A stretch of 5,705 nucleotides of DNA from Candidatus Levyibacteriota bacterium (lineage in GTDB: Bacteria; Patescibacteriota; Microgenomatia; Levybacterales; UBA12049): the NCBI GenBank assembly GCA_003173995.1, contig PRDT01000090.1:1-5705 (forward strand), in the 5' to 3' direction. The notes under the pieces are model-generated. The model was not told the DNA's origin. It did not search any database and worked only from the letters and a program-made list of their open reading frames with translations. Positions 1 through 5,094 of the stretch are shown here, one piece after another; positions within the stretch are counted from its first letter, which is position 1; each line of letters opens with the position of its first letter. The translations under genes and the position numbers were made by a program.

Positions 1-648
1 AAATGCATTTGTCATAGTCTCCTCTGTTGTAAATGTTTTCGATGCAATAATAAATAATGTCTCTTCAGGATTCAGGTCTCTGGTTGCCTCGACTAAATGA
101 GTCGAATCTACATTTGATACAAATCGTACGATGAGTGATCTGTCTGAATAATATTTCAACGCTTCATATGCCATCACTGGACCCAAATCCGAGCCTCCAA
201 TACCAAGATTAATAATATTTTTAATCTTTTTCCCTGTGTATCCTTTCCATTCCCCACTTCGAATAGCTTTTGCAAAGTTTCTCATCTGATCAAGTACACG
301 ATTCACCTCTGGCATCACATCTTTCCCATCAACAAGAATTGGGGTGTTGGAAATATTTCGAAGTGCAATGTGAAGTACTGCTCTATTTTCCGTTGTGTTA
401 ATTTTCTCACCCGCAAACATTGCCTGTATCTTCTCTTCCAAATTCACAGCACGAAGAAGAGAAAAGAAAAGCTGAAGAGTCTCATTGGTAATTCTATTTT
501 TAGAGTAATCAAGATAAATATCTTCTACTTGTAGAGAAAATTGAGAAGCACGACTTTGGTCCTTGAAAAGCTCTCTTAGGTGAAGGTCTTTAATCTCAGC
601 AAAATGACTTTCAAGTTTTTTCCATTCTGGAAGGTCTGTAAGTAACAT
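1..648 (-). CDS. pgi: Glucose-6-phosphate isomerase, N-terminal part (runs off the left edge)
   Basis: Interconverts glucose 6-phosphate and fructose 6-phosphate in the cytoplasm (glycolysis/gluconeogenesis). I translated the minus strand and obtained 216 residues open to base 1. Near the N-terminus, DYSKNRITNETL (about 47-58) matches the conserved PGI stretch. INLGIGGSDLGPVMAYEAL (about 146-164) is the hallmark glycine-rich segment, and SKTFTTEET (about 203-211) is the sugar-phosphate-binding loop. The family is usually 450-550 aa, so more than half, including the catalytic Glu, His and Lys of the C-terminal half, lies outside the window. Start choice: ATG at 648 gives an N-terminus close to that of E. 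coli PGI (3 residues shorter before the conserved Trp). An in-frame ATG at 675 would add 9 residues, and an in-frame TGA lies at 700-702. Neither start has a Shine-Dalgarno motif. A TATACT box 7 nt before the 648 ATG favours that start on a leaderless mRNA. The family call is certain; the start is moderately sure. Confidence 0.96.
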   Translation of the reverse strand, partial: MLLTDLPEWKKLESHFAEIKDLHLRELFKDQSRASQFSLQVEDIYLDYSKNRITNETLQLFFSLLRAVNLEEKIQAMFAGEKINTTENRAVLHIALRNISNTPILVDGKDVMPEVNRVLDQMRNFAKAIRSGEWKGYTGKKIKNIINLGIGGSDLGPVMAYEALKYYSDRSLIVRFVSNVDSTHLVEATRDLNPEETLFIIASKTFTTEETMTNAF

Positions 649-655
649 AGATAAA

Positions 656-683
656 AGTATACCACTCTTTTGCATAAGGTAAA
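656..683 (-). promoter_or_regulatory. Candidate promoter of pgi (leaderless configuration)
   Basis: On the minus strand, TTTACC (683-678) resembles a -35 box at 4 of 6 positions. It is followed after 16 bp by TATACT (661-656), a -10 box at 5 of 6 positions. Standard spacing would put the transcription start near 649, one base before the ATG at 648, so the mRNA would have almost no leader. This agrees with the absence of a ribosome binding site. The upstream in-frame ATG at 675 would lie between the two boxes and not be transcribed. The call rests on consensus matching only, in AT-rich DNA. Confidence 0.4.
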
Positions 684-692
684 AGATTTTAC
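679..692. repeat. 14-bp dyad symmetry overlapping the pgi -35 box
   Basis: GTAAAAGATTTTAC has perfect 6-bp inverted arms around a 2-bp centre. It lies in the 77-bp gap between the methyltransferase stop and pgi and overlaps the candidate -35 box. It could be an operator for a dimeric regulator. As RNA the loop would be too small for the full stem, and no T-tract follows, so it is a poor terminator for the methyltransferase. It could also be chance in AT-rich DNA. Confidence 0.35.
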
Positions 693-725
693 TTTCGCCT
701 CAAATTACTGTTTTCCAACAATTTC

Positions 726-1361
726 TTAATTATTCCCACAAATATAAAGTTCAGCTATTCCCTTAAAGAAAATTTTTCTTGTCTGAGGTTTGAGTTGTGC
801 TTTTTCCAAATAGTACTCAAGACCTTTTTCTAGAAAAACAGGATAATATTTACTTTCCCATGCACGAGCTAGCTTGTGGGTAACAAGAGTAACGATATTT
901 ATTGGTCTTGTGACATATTCTACTATGAAAATTTTTCCATTGGTCTTGGTAACTCTTTTCATTTCTTTCAAAATAGGTATTGCTACTTCTTCAGGCATAT
1001 CATGAAGGCTAAATGTAATAAGCGCACTATCAAAAACATTATTTTTAAATGGCATTTTCGTTGCATCTCCACGCACCAGTGAAACATGTGGAAATCTCTT
1101 GAGTTTATATTGTGCCTTTTTTAACATGTCTGGAGATAGATCAATACCAGTAACTTTATAACCATCTTTTGCTAGTAATGAGAGCTGTGACCCTGTTCCA
1201 CAAGCAACATCGAGAATATGTGAATTTGAACCCGCATGTATTTCCTTTATTAAATCTTTTCTGATAGTTTTCAGTAAAATCTCTGAAAAATCATAAAACA
1301 TCACACATTTCCTAAACAAATCGTTATTATATTGTTGATGTCCTTGCAACAGGCCTTCCAT
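726..1361 (-). CDS. Class I SAM-dependent methyltransferase, UbiE-like
   Basis: Predicted cytoplasmic enzyme that moves a methyl group from S-adenosylmethionine to an unidentified acceptor. The Rossmann-type fold is clear from motif I, ILDVACGTGS, which binds SAM. It is followed by VTGIDLSPDML, with the acidic residue that contacts the ribose, then RGDATKMPF (motif II region), and FDSALITFSLHDM with KRVTKTNGKIFIVEY (post-motif strands). The segment FRKCVMFYD near the N-terminus aligns with the FDRIAPRYD element of UbiE/MenG proteins, so the start should lie upstream of it. I chose ATG at 1361 (211 aa). An ATG at 1301 (191 aa) has a better ribosome site (AGGA, 8 nt upstream) but would cut that element. 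A GTG at 1418 (230 aa) adds only AT-rich, low-complexity residues. The C-terminal half is short and gives no substrate clue. Nothing nearby suggests quinone synthesis, so a UbiE role is not claimed. The neighbour pgi lies downstream on the same strand with its own candidate promoter. Confidence 0.88.
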   Translation of the reverse strand: MEGLLQGHQQYNNDLFRKCVMFYDFSEILLKTIRKDLIKEIHAGSNSHILDVACGTGSQLSLLAKDGYKVTGIDLSPDMLKKAQYKLKRFPHVSLVRGDATKMPFKNNVFDSALITFSLHDMPEEVAIPILKEMKRVTKTNGKIFIVEYVTRPINIVTLVTHKLARAWESKYYPVFLEKGLEYYLEKAQLKPQTRKIFFKGIAELYICGNN

Positions 1362-1364
1362 AGT

Positions 1365-1370
1365 ATTATA
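1365..1370 (-). promoter_or_regulatory. Candidate -10 box of the methyltransferase gene
   Basis: The minus strand reads TATAAT, a perfect -10 consensus, three bases before the ATG at 1361. Typical spacing would start transcription near 1358, just inside that ATG. Either the mRNA begins at the ATG (leaderless), or the ATG at 1301 with its AGGA motif is the real start behind a leader of about 57 nt. No good -35 box is seen at 16-18 bp. The hexamer also reads as codons Tyr-Asn in the longer GTG-initiated frame. Confidence 0.35.
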
Positions 1371-1426
1371 TTTGCAAAAATACTTATTGTTGTACAGACC
1401 TTCTTGCAAAATTATCACATACTTCT

Positions 1427-1456
1427 TTTAGAATATGTATTTGCGCGTTTCATACT
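1427..1456 (+). promoter_or_regulatory. Candidate promoter of the penicillin-binding protein gene (leaderless)
   Basis: CATACT (1451-1456) matches the -10 consensus at 4 of 6 positions and lies exactly 6 nt before the ATG at 1463, so standard spacing puts the transcription start on the A of the start codon. TTTAGA (1427-1432) is a weak -35 candidate at an 18-bp spacing. The bases before the ATG (TTCATACTTTCTTT) are pyrimidine-rich and hold no Shine-Dalgarno motif. The alternative pair TTGCAA (1404-1409) and TAGAAT (1429-1434), with 19-bp spacing, would give a leader of about 22 nt that also lacks a ribosome site. Confidence 0.35.
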
Positions 1457-1462
1457 TTCTTT

Positions 1463-3574
1463 ATGTCTTTTATCTCTGAATTTTGGAACCAAGGAAGAAA
1501 GCCTTTTTTTCTTTTTTTTGTCTTCTTCCTCTTTATACTTGTAACAGTACCTATCCTTACCTATACAACATATTACAAAGACCTTGTGAGTAAAGATCAT
1601 CTAATTAATAGTAATAATAGTGGTCTCATTTTACTGGACAAAGATGGTAAAGAGTTTTTTACTTTTAATCACCCAAAGGATATCGTGTATGTTCCAATTT
1701 CCGATATTCCAATTTCCATGCAACATGCAGTTGTCGCATCTGAAGATAAAGATTTTTATAATAATTCAGGTTTCTCGCCAAAAGGCACCCTAAGAGCACT
1801 TATTGCAGATGTCACAACACACTCACTTTCACAAGGAGGCTCAACAATTACGCAGCAACTAGTCAAAACCTCACTTCTTTCATCTCAGAAAAGCTTTTTT
1901 CGAAAGTACCAGGAAATTGTCCTTGCAACACTGATTACAGAAAAGTATAGCAAGCAAGATATTTTAGAAATGTATTTGAATTCGGTCTACTTTGGAGAAG
2001 GAGCATTTGGTATAGAAAATGCTGCAGAGACGTATTTTGACGAGCATGCATCGCAACTCACTCTTGCCCAGTCAACACTTTTAGTGAGCCTTCTCCCTCA
2101 GCCATCCAATCTATCTCCACTTTCTAATAATGCTAATAAGGTAAAACCTTTTCAAAAGCAAGTTCTTGAGGATATGAAAGACCAAGGCTATATAACACCA
2201 AGTGATGCAACCTCTGCATACAATCAAACACTTATGTATAACACAATTCAAGCAGATACTAACCAACTTGCTCCTCATTTTGCTCTTATGGTGAGAGACT
2301 ATCTGTATCAAAAATATGGTGAAGATACAGTCATAAGATCGGGGTTTAAAGTGACCACAACAGTAAATAGTACGTGGCAAGAGTATGCCGAAAATGTTGT
2401 AGCAAGACAAGTTGCCAATTTAAGTAGAGACAATGCGACAAATGGCGCTGCTGTTGTGATAGATCCCAAAACAGGCAATATAGAAGCTTTAGTTGGAAGT
2501 CACAATTGGTATGACGAAGAAAATGGAAAAATAAATATGGCAATTACTCCACGCCAACCCGGGTCATCATTCAAACCAATTATTTATGCTCGCGCCCTTT
2601 CTACGCACCTTATAACACCTGCAACAGTACTCCAAGACGTCCCAACAACATTTCCTGGAAACTATCAGCCAAAAGACTTTGATGGTAATTATAGAGGGCC
2701 TGTTACGGTAAGGCGTGCCTTAGCAAATTCTCTCAATATCCCAGCTGTAGAAGTAATGGAACAAGTAGGTGTTGAGAGTGGTATTGCGACTGCTCAGCAA
2801 TTTGGTATCACAACACTCACCAATCCCTCTCAATATGGCTTGTCTTTAGTCCTAGGAGGAGGAGAAGTAAAACTATTGGATCTAACAAGCGTTTATGCAA
2901 TGTTTGCTGACAATGGTACTCTTCACGAGCCTCATATGATCCTTTCAATTGAAGACAAATATCATCATCCTGTTGACTTGCCTCCAGAGACACCTCTTCC
3001 AGTACTTGATGATGGGACTGCATTCCTTATTACTTCTATTCTTTCTGATAATTCAGCACGTTTTGAAGAGTTTGGAAATGCGTTAACAATCTCTCGTCCT
3101 GCTGCTGTTAAGACAGGTACTACCGAAGATTTTCGAGATGCGCTTACTTTAGGTTATACACCATCGGTAGTAGTAGGTGTATGGGTAGGGAATAATGATA
3201 ATGCCCCCATGGATAATGTTGCTGGGTCATTAGGCGCTGCTCCTATTTGGCGGCAATTAATAGAACGATTTGCTGCAGACTACCCACGAGAGACATTTAC
3301 TCCACCGCCATCTGTAGTGCAACTTCCTTCTTGCACAACGACCGCCTCTGGAAGTGCAAGACAAACTTTGGAATATTTTTTGGCAGATACATCACCAACA
3401 AGTAACTGCTCATCATTTTCTATCTCTCCACAAGAAATAACACAGCCAACAATAGAAAACCCTTCCCCCTCACTATCACCTACTGATACGCCCACGCCAA
3501 CGCTATCACCTACAACGACAAATACTTTTAATACACCAACAATCATTAATGGAACTCGACCAAATGAACAGTAG
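1463..3574 (+). CDS. Class A penicillin-binding protein (PBP1A-type, GT51 glycosyltransferase plus transpeptidase)
   Basis: Bifunctional peptidoglycan synthase of 703 aa that polymerises lipid II into glycan strands and cross-links stem peptides. A short cytoplasmic N-terminus leads to one very Phe-rich membrane segment (about 14-35); the rest is extracytoplasmic. GT51 domain (about 60-235): EDKDFY with catalytic Glu94, GGSTITQQLVK (125-135), and ILEMYLNSVYFGEGAFG (167-183). The usual His of EDxxFYxH is Asn101. Transpeptidase domain (about 325-605): PGSSFKP gives SxxK with nucleophile Ser368 and Lys371, SLN at 423-425, and KTGTT at 550-554. All three penicillin-binding motifs are intact. A linker with Cys624 and Cys649 is followed by a Pro/Ser/Thr-rich tail (about 655-703) with SPT/TPT repeats. 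The length is typical of the family. It diverges from the methyltransferase and stops with TAG directly against the stop of the opposing HAD gene. Could be named ponA/mrcA, but orthology is not established. Confidence 0.97.
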   Translation: MSFISEFWNQGRKPFFLFFVFFLFILVTVPILTYTTYYKDLVSKDHLINSNNSGLILLDKDGKEFFTFNHPKDIVYVPISDIPISMQHAVVASEDKDFYNNSGFSPKGTLRALIADVTTHSLSQGGSTITQQLVKTSLLSSQKSFFRKYQEIVLATLITEKYSKQDILEMYLNSVYFGEGAFGIENAAETYFDEHASQLTLAQSTLLVSLLPQPSNLSPLSNNANKVKPFQKQVLEDMKDQGYITPSDATSAYNQTLMYNTIQADTNQLAPHFALMVRDYLYQKYGEDTVIRSGFKVTTTVNSTWQEYAENVVARQVANLSRDNATNGAAVVIDPKTGNIEALVGSHNWYDEENGKINMAITPRQPGSSFKPIIYARALSTHLITPATVLQDVPTTFPGNYQPKDFDGNYRGPVTVRRALANSLNIPAVEVMEQVGVESGIATAQQFGITTLTNPSQYGLSLVLGGGEVKLLDLTSVYAMFADNGTLHEPHMILSIEDKYHHPVDLPPETPLPVLDDGTAFLITSILSDNSARFEEFGNALTISRPAAVKTGTTEDFRDALTLGYTPSVVVGVWVGNNDNAPMDNVAGSLGAAPIWRQLIERFAADYPRETFTPPPSVVQLPSCTTTASGSARQTLEYFLADTSPTSNCSSFSISPQEITQPTIENPSPSLSPTDTPTPTLSPTTTNTFNTPTIINGTRPNEQ

Positions 3575-3630
3575 CTAGTGAAGCTGGAGAAAATCATCAG
3601 GTTTTTCAATAAAACCAGCTATAGGTAGCT
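3573..3630. repeat. Bipartite inverted repeat over the convergent gene junction
   Basis: AGCTA (3573-3577) pairs with TAGCT (3626-3630), and inside it AGCTGG (3582-3587) pairs with CCAGCT (3615-3620), separated by a 4/5-nt internal loop. An alternative inner hairpin is GGTTTT/AAAACC (3600-3616). The structure starts in the TAG stop of the penicillin-binding protein and covers the last codons of the opposing HAD gene. It could slow or end transcription from both sides, since no free intergenic base exists. No T-tract follows on either strand, so it is not a canonical intrinsic terminator. It may be partly chance because it lies in coding sequence. Confidence 0.4.
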
Positions 3631-4216
3631 CTTTAAACTCATCTTTTCCATTTAATCCATTAAGCAGCACAAAGGTATTCATCCCAGCAGCAATTCCAGC
3701 TGCTACACCTACAACTGAGTCTTCTATAACACAACAGTCTTTAGGTTTAACAGCGAGTTCTTCTGCAACTTTCAAATAAACTTCAGGATCAGGTTTGTGT
3801 TTGACAATTTCGTCTTTACCCATAACAAGACGAAGATTGTCGGAAATGCCATATGCTTTTGTAATATGATTAAGAACCTTTCTATCTGCCATTGATGCAA
3901 TTGCCAATTTTGCTTGACCAGAGTAATGTTTAATAAAATCGACAGTCATATCTATTGGCATAACATAATCAAGAATATTCTCTTTATATGTCTGCTCATA
4001 TTCATTCATTAATTCAGCTATTATAGAGTCCTCTATCTTCCCTCTGAGTACAGATTCAGCAAATGATTTTGTTGTTCTACCAATAAAGTGAGTACGGAAA
4101 TAGTCGTCTGAAAGACGAAATCCTTTTTGAGAAAGCAGTTTTTGCCAAAATTTAAATCTCGGTAAGTCACTCACTGCAACAACTCCATCGAAATCAAAAA
4201 TAATTGCTTTAAACAT
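3575..4216 (-). CDS. HAD-superfamily hydrolase, beta-phosphoglucomutase/phosphatase-like
   Basis: Cytoplasmic phosphotransferase or phosphatase of 213 aa acting on a small phosphorylated compound. All four HAD motifs are present: motif I DFDGV with nucleophile Asp8 and acid/base Asp10; motif II AIASMADR with Ser108; motif III KHKPDPEVY with Lys141; and motif IV VIEDSVVGVAAGIAAGM with Glu165-Asp166. The helical cap inserted after motif I (about 15-85) places it in subfamily IA with beta-phosphoglucomutase, phosphoglycolate phosphatase and 2-deoxyglucose-6-phosphatase. Motifs alone do not decide between mutase and phosphatase. After motif I it reads VVAVSDLPRFKFW and lacks the His found there in known beta-phosphoglucomutases, so a phosphatase is more likely. 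It is the last gene of the minus-strand trio. Its ATG follows the TGA of the upstream HAD gene by one base (TGAAATG) without a Shine-Dalgarno motif, which suggests translational coupling. Its TAG stop abuts the TAG of the convergent penicillin-binding protein gene. Confidence 0.93.
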   Translation of the reverse strand: MFKAIIFDFDGVVAVSDLPRFKFWQKLLSQKGFRLSDDYFRTHFIGRTTKSFAESVLRGKIEDSIIAELMNEYEQTYKENILDYVMPIDMTVDFIKHYSGQAKLAIASMADRKVLNHITKAYGISDNLRLVMGKDEIVKHKPDPEVYLKVAEELAVKPKDCCVIEDSVVGVAAGIAAGMNTFVLLNGLNGKDEFKELPIAGFIEKPDDFLQLH

Positions 4217-4217
4217 T

Positions 4218-5093
4218 TCAAACTAAAAATTGAATTATCTCTTCTAAATTACCTACTTTTATATAGTGTTCATCAACGATTTCTGTTTCATTTCTTCCAT
4301 TTTCAAATAAAACAACAAGCCCAAATCCTAATTGTTCTTTTGGCGTTTGTAGATCGCCTTTAAAGGAATCACCAATCATAATTGCTTGACTGACATCTAA
4401 CCCATGTCCTAAATCACGTTCGGCCATATGAATGCCCTTCTCAAAAAAATCTTTATCTGGCTTGTCTTCTGGATCTCCAATTGATACCAAATTAAAATCA
4501 ATGCCTTTCTGTCGCAGTAATTGCATGCGCTCACGCTTGAAACCTTCTGAATATGACGGCTCATAAAGAAATTGTCCATTATCTTTTTCCTGCAAACGAC
4601 CATCACTGCTAGTTAATAAGTACAATGGCCTATTATGCTGCTTTATAGTTTGAATGAGAGAAAGTACTCCTTGAAAAGGATTTGCTACCTCACTTAATTT
4701 CATCCAATAGGCATCTGTTAGTTCGTATAAAAGTTCTGGACTAAATGATACTCCCGATCTCTCTCCTGCAATCTTCATGAAAATTTCTCTGCTCCATAAT
4801 TTTGTTTTGCCAAACTTTTGTAAAATCTCCTGTTGAAATGAATTAATATGAGAAATTAGTTCTTCATATTCATTGCCATGATTTTGGCCTGTATGACCTT
4901 CAAACATTATTTTGAAAATATTTTCAAATTCCTTTTTTATTCTGTATCCAACTGAAGAATCAAATTTTGAGGTAAGGATTTCTGTTATTACATTTGCAGC
5001 AACAGGAGTACTAGCCGCTGTTGTAATTAATGTATCATCAACATCAGAAAACCAAACACTTTCTGACCATGGCATTTTAGTAACACTTTTCAT
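4218..5093 (-). CDS. HAD-superfamily hydrolase (substrate unknown)
   Basis: Predicted cytoplasmic phosphohydrolase of 291 aa. Motif I is SDVDDTL with nucleophile Asp17 and acid/base Asp19; motif II is LLTSSDGR with Thr161; motif III is the Lys of DKPDKDFF (Lys211); motif IV is IMIGDSFKGDLQTPKEQLG, with Asp242 and Asp247 as the metal-binding acids. A long, mostly helical insert (about 25-140) between motifs I and II forms a C1-type cap. It is larger than usual, which makes the protein longer than the typical 210-230 aa of the subfamily. The conserved core indicates an active enzyme; the cap sets the substrate and I do not recognise it. The ATG at 5093 starts one base after the TAA of the upstream kinase gene (TAAGATG). 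No strong ribosome site is visible, so reinitiation or coupling is likely. A second ATG at 5075 would still keep motif I. It sits between a P-loop kinase and another HAD enzyme in one apparent operon. Confidence 0.9.
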   Translation of the reverse strand: MKSVTKMPWSESVWFSDVDDTLITTAASTPVAANVITEILTSKFDSSVGYRIKKEFENIFKIMFEGHTGQNHGNEYEELISHINSFQQEILQKFGKTKLWSREIFMKIAGERSGVSFSPELLYELTDAYWMKLSEVANPFQGVLSLIQTIKQHNRPLYLLTSSDGRLQEKDNGQFLYEPSYSEGFKRERMQLLRQKGIDFNLVSIGDPEDKPDKDFFEKGIHMAERDLGHGLDVSQAIMIGDSFKGDLQTPKEQLGFGLVVLFENGRNETEIVDEHYIKVGNLEEIIQFLV

Positions 5094-5094
5094 C

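Noticed and set aside
677..695. Terminator of the methyltransferase gene
   Set aside because: The GTAAAA/TTTTAC arms leave a 2-nt centre, pair only by weak A-T bases and are not followed by a T-tract.
726..1361. Calling the methyltransferase ubiE/menG
   Set aside because: Only the general SAM fold and N-terminal element match; no quinone-synthesis neighbour or family-specific C-terminal motif is seen.
1415..1600. Short minus-strand frame with a poly-Lys stretch
   Set aside because: The Lys run is the complement of the poly-T codons of the membrane anchor; there is no independent support.
3280..3609. 109-codon minus-strand frame with Val/Gly/Asp repeats
   Set aside because: It is the antisense reading of the Pro/Thr/Ser-rich tail of the penicillin-binding protein; its repetition only mirrors that tail.
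4218..4220. TGA read as glycine (recoded code)
   Set aside because: Readthrough would add only two codons before TAA, and no gene here has an internal TGA, so the standard bacterial code fits.
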